This document shows, piece after piece, positions 36,920 to 46,428 of a DNA stretch of 64,000 nt. Source of the stretch: Pseudomonas nicosulfuronedens (GTDB lineage Bacteria > Pseudomonadota > Gammaproteobacteria > Pseudomonadales > Pseudomonadaceae). The position numbers were made by a program, and so were the translations under genes. Below the pieces are notes generated by a model, which was not told where the DNA came from, did not search any database, and saw only the letters and a list, made by a program, of their open reading frames with translations. Numbering within the stretch: position 1 is the stretch's first letter; the number at the start of each line of letters is the position of its first letter. The stretch lies in assembly GCF_005877905.1 (NCBI RefSeq), contig NZ_SWDV01000035.1, forward strand, positions 1-64,000, written 5' to 3'.

Positions 36920-38643
36920 AGCTCAGGCCCCATGGAGAAGTGCAGGCGGATGCCGCCGTCCTCGTCCAGGCCGTCGGCGAGGTCCAGGCGCAGTGGGCCG
37001 ACCGGGGAAATCCAGCGGATGCCGATGCCGACGCCGGTCTTGATCGAGGGGAAGTCCAGCGAGTTGAATGAGTTGCCCTGGTCGACGAAGGCGGCAATGC
37101 GCCAGCGCTCGGCGATGGGGTACTGGTATTCGACGCTGCCGGCAACCATGTAGCGGCCACCGATGCGGTCGCCGTCGGAATTCTTCGGCGACAGTGTCTG
37201 GTAGTCGTAGCCGCGCACGCTCTGGTCACCGCCGGCGAAGAAGCGCAGCGACGGCGGGATCGCACTGTAGTCGTTGGTGGCGATACCGCCCACCTGGATG
37301 CGTCCGAGCAACCGTTGCCCTCCCCAGAAACTGGTCACGCCCTTGGCCATGGCATTGATATGGGCAACATCGGCGTCCGCCAGCAGCCCCTCCTTGGCGC
37401 CTTTCACCTCGAACTGCAGGCGATAGCCCTTGCCGGGGTCGATCTTGTTGTCGGCCTCGAGGATCGAGTAACCGATGCCCGGCATGAGGAAGCTGCTCAG
37501 GCCCGAATCATCGCCAAGCTTGTACTCCTCGCGCTGCCAGTTCAGCGAGACGACCCGCTGCCAGCCGCTGTCGAGCTTGTGGTGCCACTCGCCGCCGAGG
37601 GTCAGCAGCTTGCTCTCGGTGTCCACCAGGTCTTCATACTGATAGCCGCTGGTGAAGCGCAGCTTGTCGGTGAGCGGCGGATCGAGCGGAATCTCGTACC
37701 AGGCACCGACGTTCTGACGGGGCGCGGAAACCTCCGCCTCGAAGCCCAGGCTGTGGCCCTGCGGGTTGACCCAGTGGCGGGTCCAGGTGGCCCGCGCACG
37801 CGGCCCGACGTCGGTCGAGAAGCCCAGTCCAAGCCCCATGGTCCGAGGCTTGCGCGCTTCCAGATGGACGTGCACCGGTACCACCTCGCCATCGGCGTTG
37901 GTCGGCGCGGCATCAACCCGCACGCCATCGAAGTAGCCGCTGGACTGTAGCGCCTGGTTAAGGTCGGCGATCTGCTCGGAGTCGTAGTCGGCCCCCTCCT
38001 TGAACGGCACCATGCGTTGCAGCAGGTCTTCGTCGAAGGGGAAATCGCCGGCGAAATCCACCTTGCCCAGGCGGTAACGCGGCCCGCTGGCGTACACCAG
38101 TTCGATGTCCGCCACGCCCGCTTCGGGGTCGATACGCAATTGCTGCTGGGTGAACTGACCACGGAAAAAACCGAAGCGCGAGGCCTGGTTCTGGATCAAC
38201 CGTTTGGCGTCTTCGTAAGCACCGTGGTTGAGCTGCGCGCCGGGCTTCAGTGCGTCCCCCCCGGGCACCCGGAAGCTCTTGAGCTTGGCTGCCGGGCCAT
38301 CGACGCGCACGGTGACATTGCGCAGGTGAATGGGCTCGCCGGGCCGGACATTGATGCGCAGGGTGGGCACCTTGTCATCGGTCACCCGGCCACGGATGCG
38401 CGCCTGGTAGTAGCCCAAAGCCTGGGCGGCCTTTTGCGCCTGCTCCACGGCATTGCGCCGGAATCTTTGCAGGGCCGCCTGATCACGCTCGCCAAGACTG
38501 CCCACATAGGCCTCGATATTGGCCTTGAGCGCAGTGTTGGCGGGGGTGACACGAACGTCGAGATGGGCTTCGGCCGCCAGGGCCCTCTGCAAGCAGAAGG
38601 CCATTACCAGCAGCAGCCCAAGCAATCCTTGGACAACTCTCAT
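36916..38643 (-). CDS. tamA: Outer-membrane assembly factor TamA (Omp85/BamA family)
   Basis: A 575-residue Omp85 protein with a signal peptide, three POTRA domains (roughly residues 25-260) and a 16-strand barrel containing the conserved RFFAGGDQSVRGYDYQ lid-loop motif. It partners TamB. The ATG at 38643 begins a normal signal peptide but has a poor ribosome site; a GTG at 38661 has GGGGA upstream and would add six residues. Confidence 0.94.
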   Translation of the reverse strand: MRVVQGLLGLLLVMAFCLQRALAAEAHLDVRVTPANTALKANIEAYVGSLGERDQAALQRFRRNAVEQAQKAAQALGYYQARIRGRVTDDKVPTLRINVRPGEPIHLRNVTVRVDGPAAKLKSFRVPGGDALKPGAQLNHGAYEDAKRLIQNQASRFGFFRGQFTQQQLRIDPEAGVADIELVYASGPRYRLGKVDFAGDFPFDEDLLQRMVPFKEGADYDSEQIADLNQALQSSGYFDGVRVDAAPTNADGEVVPVHVHLEARKPRTMGLGLGFSTDVGPRARATWTRHWVNPQGHSLGFEAEVSAPRQNVGAWYEIPLDPPLTDKLRFTSGYQYEDLVDTESKLLTLGGEWHHKLDSGWQRVVSLNWQREEYKLGDDSGLSSFLMPGIGYSILEADNKIDPGKGYRLQFEVKGAKEGLLADADVAHINAMAKGVTSFWGGQRLLGRIQVGGIATNDYSAIPPSLRFFAGGDQSVRGYDYQTLSPKNSDGDRIGGRYMVAGSVEYQYPIAERWRIAAFVDQGNSFNSLDFPSIKTGVGIGIRWISPVGPLRLDLADGLDEDGGIRLHFSMGPEL

Positions 38644-38723
38644 GGCGCGAAATGCTAGCACGGGTTTTCCCCGCCATGCCTTCCCCTAGAGTGCAGGAAA
38701 GGTCTGAGGAAACATTTTCAGGC

Positions 38724-39371
38724 CTATCCCGCAGAGACTTTCGCCGCCTCTTGCCTGTGGTTGGGGTGGAACAACACATGCTCGCGGATCGGCCCCAGCG
38801 CCACCTCGCCCAGCTCCTCGTAGCCGTGGCGCCGGTAGAACTCCAGATAGCGAGCATTGCCCGTATCCAGCACCAGCCCTTGCGAACCACCGTCCTCGGC
38901 GCACCAGGCATGCAGCGCGTCCAGCAATTGCTCTCCCAGGTGCTTGCCCTGAAACTCCGGATGCACGCCGATCAGCGGCACGACGTGATACGGCCCCGGC
39001 GGCAGGCAGCCGATCACGGCGGCGTGGTAGTCCAGGTAGCGTCGGGTGCAACCAAGGCCTGTGGTAAGCAGCATGCGCATGCGCCAGAACCAGCTCTCGG
39101 TGACATCCAGGCGACGTTGCGGTGGAACCACCAGCGCCACGCCCACCAGGCGATCCTCGACCAGCAGGCCAATCGCCGGCAGTTCCTCGAGGAAGTGCTG
39201 GTTGACCAGTTCGCGGACGGTCGCCCGCACGCGCTGGTCGAATCCGGCGCGGTCGGACTCGAACAGGTAGGCGAAGGTCGGTTCGTGGCGGTAGGCGTGA
39301 TAAAGCAGCGAGCGGACTTCACGGCTGTAGTTGCCGTCCAGCAGACGGACTTCGGCGAGGGTATCAGGCAT
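38724..39371 (-). CDS. GNAT-family N-acetyltransferase
   Basis: A 215-residue GNAT protein with the acetyl-CoA-binding segment VVPLIGVHPEFQGKHLGEQLLDALHAWC and the C-terminal LDTGNARYLEFYRRHGYEE. The substrate is unknown. AGAGGCG precedes the ATG. It sits between tamA and xthA, as in related pseudomonads. Confidence 0.9.
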   Translation of the reverse strand: MPDTLAEVRLLDGNYSREVRSLLYHAYRHEPTFAYLFESDRAGFDQRVRATVRELVNQHFLEELPAIGLLVEDRLVGVALVVPPQRRLDVTESWFWRMRMLLTTGLGCTRRYLDYHAAVIGCLPPGPYHVVPLIGVHPEFQGKHLGEQLLDALHAWCAEDGGSQGLVLDTGNARYLEFYRRHGYEELGEVALGPIREHVLFHPNHRQEAAKVSAG

Positions 39372-39500
39372 GCGGACGCCTCTTCGTGTGAGTTCTTCTT
39401 ATGGTTATGAGTCCAGCCACAAAACCCTAGCAGCGCCTCGCCGGGGTCGCCAGGGTCGGCCAACCTGGGCTAGCATCGTGCTTTTGCCAGGGCGCTCAGG

Positions 39501-40313
39501 ATGAAAATCGTCTCCTTCAATATCAACGGTTTGCGCGCACGTCCCCACCAGCTCCAGGCGATCATCGAGCGCCACCAGCCGGACGTGATCGGCCTGCAGG
39601 AAACCAAGGTCGCCGACGAGCAGTTCCCCCGTGAGGAGATCGAAGCCCTCGGCTACCACGTGCACTACCACGGCCAGAAAGGCCACTACGGCGTCGCCCT
39701 GCTCTCCCGCCAGGAGCCGCTGGAGCTGCAACGCGGCTTCCCCAACGATGGTGAGGATTCCCAGCGCCGCTTCATCTGGGGGACCTTCAAGGACGCCGAC
39801 GGCCAGCCGATCACCGTGATGAACGGCTACTTCCCCCAAGGCGAAAGTCGCGACCATCCGGTGAAGTTCCCCGCCAAGCAGCGCTTCTACGCCGACCTGC
39901 AGGATCTGCTGGAAACCCGCTTCCAGCCCGACCAGCCGCTGGTGGTGATGGGCGACATCAACATCTCGCCGGAAGACTGCGACATCGGCATCGGCGAAGA
40001 GAACCGCAAGCGCTGGCTGAAGACCGGCAAGTGCAGCTTCCTGCCGGAGGAACGCGAATGGCTGGCGCGCCTGAAGGGCTGGGGCCTGGTGGACAGCTTC
40101 CGCCTGCAGAACCCGAGCGTGGACGACCGATTCAGCTGGTTCGACTACCGCAGCCGTGGTTTCGAGGACACTCCCAAGCGCGGCCTGCGCATCGATGTGA
40201 TCCTCGCCTCCGAGGCCCTGCGCGGCCGCATCGCTGAAACCGGTGTGGACTACGACATCCGCGGGATGGAAAAACCCTCGGACCACGCGCCGATCTGGCT
40301 GCAGCTGAAGTAA
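39501..40313 (+). CDS. xthA: Exodeoxyribonuclease III
   Basis: A 270-residue AP endonuclease/3'-5' exonuclease. Catalytic motifs are [15 protein letters not shown] with Glu34, [14 protein letters not shown] with Asp and Asn, and the C-terminal SDHAPI. It repairs abasic sites in DNA. A bidirectional terminator follows at 40325. This gene forms the left border of the adhesin island. Confidence 0.96.
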   Translation: MKIVSFNINGLRARPHQLQAIIERHQPDVIGLQETKVADEQFPREEIEALGYHVHYHGQKGHYGVALLSRQEPLELQRGFPNDGEDSQRRFIWGTFKDADGQPITVMNGYFPQGESRDHPVKFPAKQRFYADLQDLLETRFQPDQPLVVMGDINISPEDCDIGIGEENRKRWLKTGKCSFLPEEREWLARLKGWGLVDSFRLQNPSVDDRFSWFDYRSRGFEDTPKRGLRIDVILASEALRGRIAETGVDYDIRGMEKPSDHAPIWLQLK

Positions 40314-40324
40314 TCGCCTTGAAC

Positions 40325-40354
40325 GAAGAAGCCCGGCCAATGCCGGGCTTCTTC
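40325..40354. terminator. Bidirectional terminator
   Basis: A 13-bp perfect stem GAAGAAGCCCGGC/GCCGGGCTTCTTC lies between the convergent ends of xthA and the coiled-coil gene. T-rich sequence lies on both sides. Confidence 0.85.
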
Positions 40355-40370
40355 ATTTCTCGGTGACAGC

Positions 40371-41510
40371 TCAGGCTTCGTCCGCACCAGTTCCGACCGT
40401 TTTGCTGATAGCGCTGTAGGTCGTATTGAAGCGCACGGTCTCGTTGAAACCCTTGACGATGGCACCGAAGCGCTCCTTGGCATCGAGCAATTGCTTGAAG
40501 CGATCGGCCAGCTCGGCCCCCTGGCGTTGCAGACTTGCCTCGCGGTCGTCCAAGTCCTGGACGCGGGCACGCAGCTGGGTCACTTGCCGTTCGATGCTCT
40601 GCTGCTCCTGGTTCAACACTTCAGCACGCTTGCTGGTGGCACGGTCACGGCTGTCCACGGTTTCGGCGAGGGTCTGTAGCGCGCTGCTGCGCTCAGCAAG
40701 TACCGCGGCGTTATGCTCTGCAACCCGTTCAATACCCTGTTTTTCCTCCTGCAGACGCTGCTCCATCTGCCCCAGGCGCTCTTCGCGCTCGACCAGCTGG
40801 CGCTCACGCTCGAGGGCCGCCAGCCGGCGCTCTTCGAGCACATCGCGCATCTTCGCGACCTCCAGCTTCTGCTGCGACAGTCCGTGGGCCATGCCGGCCA
40901 GTGAGTCGAGTGTGGACTGCACGTCATGCAGCACGCCGTCGGTTTCCAAGGCGGAAGGCTGGTGGGTCATCAAGGCGGGCTCCACGGGTACTCGGACATT
41001 CCCGGATTCAGCGTGGGCGGGTTGGGCTTGGGCGTTCATTGTCAGGGGTTCCTCGTGGGAAGGGTTGGAAACGGAAAAACTGGCGCTCTCGGTCGGGATG
41101 GCATCAGCCATGGGGCGCTCAGAGAGGACCATAAGCGGCAGCGAGTCGCGTGCATCGGGATCAAAGGCCTCTGTGCGGACCGCATCGGACGCCCCCAGTC
41201 CGGAGCAAGCAGAAGCCAGCGCGGCCAGGTCTCTTTCGAGCGTCTCGAAGACATCAGCAGGCCTCGAATTTCCAGATGCCCCGGAAACTGCCGAAACGCC
41301 GGATTGATTGGCGAGGTACACCGCTGAAACCTGGGAGCAGACATGGCTCTGAGCAGCGGCAAATGCCGAGTTGGCAAGACGGGATCGAGTCTTGTCCTCC
41401 TCGATTGCCAAATCATGCAGCTCGGCAAGGTGGGCAGCTTCCTGAGGAGAAACCATGGCAATAGCGCCCTGCTCTTGATGTCCTTCGTACCATTTCGTAT
41501 CTGAAGTCAT
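40371..41510 (-). CDS. Coiled-coil protein, island paralog B
   Basis: A 379-residue protein without signal peptide or membrane segment, so probably cytoplasmic. The N-terminal 180 residues look disordered. The region from about 200 onward is long coiled coil rich in Glu, Gln and Arg. It is clearly paralogous to the protein at 42710-44251: both share a DVQSTL(D/N)SLAGMA entry and an IVK(G/S)FNETV(R/Q)FN ending in SAISK. I do not recognise a named family. AGGA precedes the ATG at 41510. It is downstream of the LuxR-type regulator on the same strand. Confidence 0.8.
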   Translation of the reverse strand: MTSDTKWYEGHQEQGAIAMVSPQEAAHLAELHDLAIEEDKTRSRLANSAFAAAQSHVCSQVSAVYLANQSGVSAVSGASGNSRPADVFETLERDLAALASACSGLGASDAVRTEAFDPDARDSLPLMVLSERPMADAIPTESASFSVSNPSHEEPLTMNAQAQPAHAESGNVRVPVEPALMTHQPSALETDGVLHDVQSTLDSLAGMAHGLSQQKLEVAKMRDVLEERRLAALERERQLVEREERLGQMEQRLQEEKQGIERVAEHNAAVLAERSSALQTLAETVDSRDRATSKRAEVLNQEQQSIERQVTQLRARVQDLDDREASLQRQGAELADRFKQLLDAKERFGAIVKGFNETVRFNTTYSAISKTVGTGADEA

Positions 41511-41857
41511 GAATCGTCCTACCCTGGGGGTGGTCAGCCTCACCGCCAATGCTGATCGATCAAACATGACCAGAATCTGGATGGCGACGCCGCTTCGTAA
41601 TCAACGGGCAGTCAGGCCGACTGGAATAGTCGATGGGCTATCCCACCCCTCCAGGCTTGCGGAGGGGCAGGACAGGTTGCAGGGAGAATTCTTACAACTC
41701 GATACCAGTACGAATGTCAGTAAATTCCTGCATGCGCGAAGGAAAACTACGCAAGATCGTTTGATCTGATTGTCATGTCCGCGCAGCATCAAAGCAGTTG
41801 CCCCGGCTCTCGCCGATTGAGCCGTCCGGTGACGGAGCGTCCGAGGGAAGCTCGTTC
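41511..41857. other. Intergenic region with dyad and hairpin
   Basis: 347 bp between the regulator stop and the coiled-coil B start. It holds a NarL-like dyad at 41717-41730 and a CCCCTCC/GGAGGGG hairpin at 41647-41667 without a T-run. No gene is seen. Confidence 0.6.
41717..41730. promoter_or_regulatory. NarL/GacA-like dyad, copy 1
   Basis: TCAGTAAATTCCTG, read on the minus strand as CAGGA-N4-ACTGA, matches the motif found upstream of other island genes. The preceding CGAATGT is shared with the copy at 51907. Confidence 0.4.
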
Positions 41858-42481
41858 CTAGAGCAGACCAATCTCCTCACTGATGCTGAATAGCTCGTCG
41901 AGGGAGGAAGCAGAAAGCCTCCGCATCAATTGCCGCTTGTGCTGCCTGACACTGGCGCCCGACAGCGCAAGGGCCTCGGCCAGGGAGGTCACCGAGCGCC
42001 CGTGGCGCAACCCGTGCAGAACGGCAATCAGGTGGGTAGGCAACCCCAGGGCAGACCCCAGCCTGGGGTCTTCATCCACGGGCAGCGGCACATGCTCTGG
42101 AAAGATATTGCCTCCGGCCAGAACGGCATCGACCGCTCGCCCGATAAGGTTCGAGCGGTCATCCATCAGCAAGAAACCTGATACCCCGGTTCGGATCGCC
42201 CGCTGGATATTCAGCGGTGTTCCCAGGCTGGAGCACACCAGCACTGGCGTACTTGGCTTGATGCGACCATCGCGTCGGAGCAACGACACCAGTTCCATGC
42301 CGTGAATGTCAGGCAGCTCCAGCGTCACCACCAGCAAATCGCAATCACCCGCGTCCAGATGGTCCAGGGCGTGCCGAGCGAACTTGAAATGCAGGTCGCA
42401 CTGGTGACCCTGCTCCCTTAGAAACCGACGGATGGTGAGAAATTCTCGTCGCGACGGCTCGATGAGTACGATTCGGGCCAT
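41858..42481 (-). CDS. LuxR/NarL-type regulator with degenerate receiver
   Basis: A 207-residue response-regulator-like protein. The receiver fold is clear, but the acidic pair is Glu8-Pro9, the phospho-acceptor position is Thr53 (VVTLELPD) and the conserved lysine position is Met106 (GFLLMDD). It therefore cannot be phosphorylated in the normal way. A LuxR-type helix-turn-helix (VTSLAEALALSGASVRQHKRQLMRRL) follows around residues 155-185. AAGGAGA precedes the ATG at 42481. Flanked by the two coiled-coil paralogs, it is the obvious candidate to control the island. Confidence 0.85.
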   Translation of the reverse strand: MARIVLIEPSRREFLTIRRFLREQGHQCDLHFKFARHALDHLDAGDCDLLVVTLELPDIHGMELVSLLRRDGRIKPSTPVLVCSSLGTPLNIQRAIRTGVSGFLLMDDRSNLIGRAVDAVLAGGNIFPEHVPLPVDEDPRLGSALGLPTHLIAVLHGLRHGRSVTSLAEALALSGASVRQHKRQLMRRLSASSLDELFSISEEIGLL

Positions 42482-42709
42482 GTTTCTCCTTTGCCCTGAG
42501 GCCTCCGCGGATCGAGTGTGACTGTCCGTCACTTGCCAGGAGAATCACAGCAGCCATTCCCGCAGGACTCTCTCTGGATCACTGCCCCGATGGCACTTGC
42601 TGCTGGCGGAACGAGTAGCCCAGGACAAGTCCCTGTCCCGACGCTACCCTCTTCCGCCAGTGCACCGGCGCTCGCGTCGTTCAGTCTCCCGACTTGCCGA
42701 CCAAAGCAG

Positions 42710-44251
42710 TTACTCGGCAACCGACTTGGAAATAGCGGACAAGGTACTGTTGAACTGCACCGTCTCGTTGAAGCTCTTGACGATGGTGCTGAACTTGTCT
42801 TTTGCACTCTGCAATTGCTTGAGACGAACCCCCAACTCCTCGTTCTTGCGCTTGAGCGCACTCTCGCGGTCGTCCAGCTCAGTGGATCGAGTGCGCAGAC
42901 TGGCCGTCTGTTCATCAATCCGCTGCTGCTCCAGCTGAATGGCCTCGGCGCGCTTGATAGTGGTCTTGTCGCGCAGGTCGACACTCTGGGCCAGCTCCTT
43001 GAGCGCTTCGCTGCGCTCGGCCAGCAAACGGTTGTTCTCGGCGGCCATGCGATCGAGATTGGTCTTGGCCTGTTTGAGATGCTCCTCCAGTTGCAGCAGG
43101 CGCTCCTCCTTGTCGCTCGCCTGCCGCTCGCGCTCCTGCAACTGGCTGTTCCACTCCTCCAACTCTTCCTGCAGACGCCCCGCAGCCTGCCTCTGCTGAG
43201 TCAACCCCTGGGCCATGCCAGCGAGAGAGTTCAGCGTGCTCTGGACGTCGGACAGCACATCATCCGGGTCAGCCTCAAGCTGCGGCGCGCTCAGATTGGC
43301 AGCCACCTCCTGCAGCTCCGCCGAGATCGTCGGAACGGTATTGCCCGGCACCTCTGCATCAGGGGCCACGTCATGCATTTCGGTCATTTCAGATTCCTTC
43401 TGGATCAAGATTCGCTGAAGCGATGTCGCTTCAAGGTTGCTACCGTCTGCCCAATGAGACTGCGCAGCCGGTGTTGTGGGAGACGCCTCCACGTCGGGCT
43501 TGAACGTCGCCGGGTCATGGCGGGCATTCAGATCCCGATCGAGCACCCCGCTGGCTTCCGCCAATACGGCCAATGTGTCCTCGAGACTCGCGATCATCGG
43601 CTCGAGGGCCATCGCTGGAGAGGCGGTTTGGGACGGGGGCTCGTCAAGCGATGGGGATTCGCCCACGGCCGTCCCGCGCGGAACCGGATTGCCCTGGTCC
43701 AGCGCCAAGGCCAGTCCTGCATGCGTGTCAGGCTCCAAGCCAGGCGGTGTCGCGTGCAGTTGTGCGGGCTCGACGGTTTCATCGGTGGCCTGAGCTTGCA
43801 CGGTGCCGGCTTCCGGTCGATTCCAGTGATGTCCCGGGTGAGTCGATGCCCCAGCAGACAGTGATTGATCGATGGCAGCGCCCACAGGGAAAACGCTTAC
43901 CTCAAGCATCTCGGGTCGAGACAGCTCAGCGTCATGTCGAATGACACTCTCCGAGGCAAGGTGCGCATCGGGTTCGACAGGCGTCTTACGGGGACCTGTC
44001 GACTCGAGACTCGGGTGTGCGATGAGCATCCCTGCCATGGAGAGCAGATCGAGCCACGACTGCAGCGGCCGCACCGGCAGCGTGACGCCCTGGAACCTCA
44101 GTGTCTGCGGCGCCGGCAAACTCAGGGTGCGCCGACGCCAAGGGCGACCCCAGCTGGCAGCAGAGGCTTCATGAACAACCAGGGGAATCGTCTTGACGCG
44201 ATGTCCGGGGCCAACCTGCTCCGGCCCGGACGCACTTTGAATTGGAGTCAT
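42710..44251 (-). CDS. Coiled-coil protein, island paralog A
   Basis: A 513-residue protein with a low-complexity, acidic N-terminal half and a long coiled coil from about residue 345 to 495. It ends in the FNETVQFNSTLSAISKSV block shared with the protein at 40371. No signal peptide is seen. It could be a scaffold or length-measuring protein, but the function is unknown. The ATG at 44251 with GGAAAG upstream is preferred over a TTG at 44326. Confidence 0.78.
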   Translation of the reverse strand: MTPIQSASGPEQVGPGHRVKTIPLVVHEASAASWGRPWRRRTLSLPAPQTLRFQGVTLPVRPLQSWLDLLSMAGMLIAHPSLESTGPRKTPVEPDAHLASESVIRHDAELSRPEMLEVSVFPVGAAIDQSLSAGASTHPGHHWNRPEAGTVQAQATDETVEPAQLHATPPGLEPDTHAGLALALDQGNPVPRGTAVGESPSLDEPPSQTASPAMALEPMIASLEDTLAVLAEASGVLDRDLNARHDPATFKPDVEASPTTPAAQSHWADGSNLEATSLQRILIQKESEMTEMHDVAPDAEVPGNTVPTISAELQEVAANLSAPQLEADPDDVLSDVQSTLNSLAGMAQGLTQQRQAAGRLQEELEEWNSQLQERERQASDKEERLLQLEEHLKQAKTNLDRMAAENNRLLAERSEALKELAQSVDLRDKTTIKRAEAIQLEQQRIDEQTASLRTRSTELDDRESALKRKNEELGVRLKQLQSAKDKFSTIVKSFNETVQFNSTLSAISKSVAE

Positions 44252-44342
44252 TTTTGCTTTCCAGCGGGGAAGGACGTTGAAACCGAGCAAGTCTCTCTTG
44301 GCGACCGACCCGGCGTTATCAGGCAATCCTGATGAACCGGGA

Positions 44343-44356
44343 GAGTTTTCCTATCA
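44343..44356. promoter_or_regulatory. NarL/GacA-like dyad, weak copy
   Basis: On the minus strand TAGGA-N4-TCTCC lies about 95 bp before the coiled-coil A start. It matches the left half of the island motif fully and the right half partly. Confidence 0.25.
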
Positions 44357-44394
44357 GGTTCGATAATTCGTGCGCCACGCCGGGCAACGTGAGC

Positions 44395-44634
44395 TCAACC
44401 ATGACGGAACTCGCGAGGAGACTCTGCCTGGGAGCGGCAGAGAATTCCTGCCAGGTCCAGCACCGTGGTCAGGACAAACAGAGGCACCACCAACATCACC
44501 ATCGGGACTGCGAACTGCAGGGCAGTGAGAGGTGCCAACAGCAGAGTGGATGCCATCAGGACCACCAGCAGAATGATCACCAGCTTGATCAGGACCGACG
44601 CAAAATCGATGAGCTCATCCATTTCAGTTTCCAT
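44395..44634 (-). CDS. Small two-helix inner-membrane protein
   Basis: A 79-residue protein with an acidic N-terminus and two hydrophobic segments (about residues 14-35 and 39-60). No family is recognised. It heads the minus-strand group that continues with coiled-coil A and the regulator, and is divergent from the PstS/OmpA gene. The start is uncertain between 44634 and 44622; the latter has GGAAA upstream. Confidence 0.65.
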   Translation of the reverse strand: METEMDELIDFASVLIKLVIILLVVLMASTLLLAPLTALQFAVPMVMLVVPLFVLTTVLDLAGILCRSQAESPREFRHG

Positions 44635-44683
44635 AACACCGCTTTCGGGGCACCTGTATAGCGCTGTCAGAAAGGGGCAGAAA

Positions 44684-44697
44684 TCGGAAATCTCCGA
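44684..44697. promoter_or_regulatory. NarL/GacA-like dyad, copy 2
   Basis: TCGGAAATCTCCGA contains perfect TCGGA/TCCGA arms around four bases, the same 14-bp geometry as the other island sites. It lies between the divergent small membrane protein and the PstS/OmpA gene and could serve both. Confidence 0.4.
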
Positions 44698-44819
44698 CAA
44701 TGGGCCAGTCATATCCCAAGACAGCGACAACCGCTCTGCCTTGCTGCGAAGCGTCATATCGATGCAATGATTCCGACTTAATCTGCCGCGCCAACGATGC
44801 CTCAAATGGAAGTTGACCC

Positions 44820-46202
44820 ATGCAGTACAAGTCGAGCCCCAGCGATGCCCAACCCTGGCCCGTCACCATCGCCTGGCTCACCATCGCATTCATCTGCTAC
44901 GCGTTTCCCTGGTCGGCCTTTGCCGCCCTGCCCTCGTCCCAGGGCGGCGAGCCGGTGCTGCGTATCCAGGGCTCCAACACCATCGGCGCCCACCTGCTGC
45001 CGGAGTTGGTGAAGGGCCTGCTGGTCAGCGAGGGCTACAGCGACGTCAGTGCCAAGCCAGGCAAGGCCGATAACGAACAGCGCATCATCGGTCGCACTGC
45101 CGACGGCAAGGAGGCCATCGTCGACCTGGCAGCCCACGGTTCCAGCACCGGTTTCGTCGCACTGAAGGACAACACCGCCGAGTTGGCCGCCGCCTCACGC
45201 CCGATCAAGGACGCCGAGGTCGCGGGCCTATCGGCATCGGGCAACCTGCGCAGCGCCAAGGCCGAACAGGTAATCGGCATCGACGGCCTGGCGATCATCG
45301 TCAACGCGGCCAACCCGCTGGACGAACTGACCACCGATACACTGGCGAAAGTCTTCTCCGGCGAGGTGAAGACCTGGGAAGAGATTGGCGGGCACGGCGG
45401 TGCCATCCGCCTGTATTCGCGCGACGATAACTCCGGCACCTTCGATACCTTCAAGGAGCTGGTGCTGGCCAGCCATGGCAAGGCGCTGGCCAGTGGCGTA
45501 CAGCGTTTCGAGTCCAGCGACCAGCTGTCCAGCGAAGTGAGCAAGGACCGGCAAGGCATCGGGTTCGTCGGCCTGTCGTCGATCCAGCAGTCCAAGGCCC
45601 TGCGTATCGCCGATGGCGACTCCCAGGCCATGCCGCCGTCGACCACCCTGATTGCCACCGAGGACTACCCGCTGTCGCGCCGTCTGTTCCTCTACATGAA
45701 ACCCGAGGAACCGAACCGCTGGGCCCGCGCCCTGCTGCAATTCGCCCAAGGCGACAAGGGCCAGGCCCTGGTGAGCGCCAGCGGCTTCGTTGGCCAGCGC
45801 GTACAGGCGGTGAAGATGGCTCCGCGCGCCAGCATGCCGGAGAACTACCAGGCCCTGGCACGTGAAGCCGAGCGCCTGTCGGTGAACTTCCGTTTCCGCG
45901 AGGGCAGCGCCACCCTGGACAACAAGGCCCAGCGCGACATCGACCGCCTGCTCGCCTACCTGCAGCAGAACGGCAAGATGGACAAGCAGGCGGTACTGGT
46001 GGGCTTCGGCGATCCGAAGCAGGACCCAGCCCGCGCCGAGCTGCTGTCCAAGCTGCGTGCCATGGCGGTTCGCCGCGAACTGGCAAAGGAAGGCGTGATG
46101 TTCCGCGAGATCAGTGGCATGGGCGACGCCCTGCCGGTCGCTGCCAACAGCGACAACGACGGTCGGGTAAAGAATCGCCGAGTCGAAGTCTGGGTTTACT
46201 AA
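44820..46202 (+). CDS. PstS-like/OmpA fusion protein
   Basis: A 460-residue envelope protein. A signal peptide (cleavage near residue 35) is followed by a phosphate-binding-protein-like domain (VLRIQGSNTIGAHLLP to SGFVGQRV, about residues 45-335). An OmpA-like peptidoglycan-binding domain (FRFREGSATLD to NRRVEVWVY, about 350-460) ends the protein. No pst transport genes accompany it, so it is more likely a periplasmic, cell-wall-bound ligand sensor or adhesin helper than a phosphate importer. Confidence 0.88.
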   Translation: MQYKSSPSDAQPWPVTIAWLTIAFICYAFPWSAFAALPSSQGGEPVLRIQGSNTIGAHLLPELVKGLLVSEGYSDVSAKPGKADNEQRIIGRTADGKEAIVDLAAHGSSTGFVALKDNTAELAAASRPIKDAEVAGLSASGNLRSAKAEQVIGIDGLAIIVNAANPLDELTTDTLAKVFSGEVKTWEEIGGHGGAIRLYSRDDNSGTFDTFKELVLASHGKALASGVQRFESSDQLSSEVSKDRQGIGFVGLSSIQQSKALRIADGDSQAMPPSTTLIATEDYPLSRRLFLYMKPEEPNRWARALLQFAQGDKGQALVSASGFVGQRVQAVKMAPRASMPENYQALAREAERLSVNFRFREGSATLDNKAQRDIDRLLAYLQQNGKMDKQAVLVGFGDPKQDPARAELLSKLRAMAVRRELAKEGVMFREISGMGDALPVAANSDNDGRVKNRRVEVWVY

Positions 46203-46368
46203 CTGATCTGCTAGCGGCGTTGGATTTCATCTGCTGCCCCGGTCCGGCATCGCCGAATCACATCCGGTCAATGGGCAAGTAATCGGTCTGGGCCAGGACG
46301 TCCGCTGTGTGGAAAAGCCGTCGACCCAAGCGTCGATCGACATTCAGCCGAGCTGACCTCGATCGGTC

Positions 46369-46404
46369 GAAAGCCCCATCCGGCAATACCGGATGGGGCT
46401 TTCT
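46369..46404. terminator. Bidirectional terminator
   Basis: A 14-bp perfect stem AAAGCCCCATCCGG/CCGGATGGGGCTTT lies between the convergent PstS/OmpA and autotransporter genes. T-rich sequence flanks it. Confidence 0.9.
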
Positions 46405-46428
46405 GTTCAACGTGCCGGGCCAGCTCCG

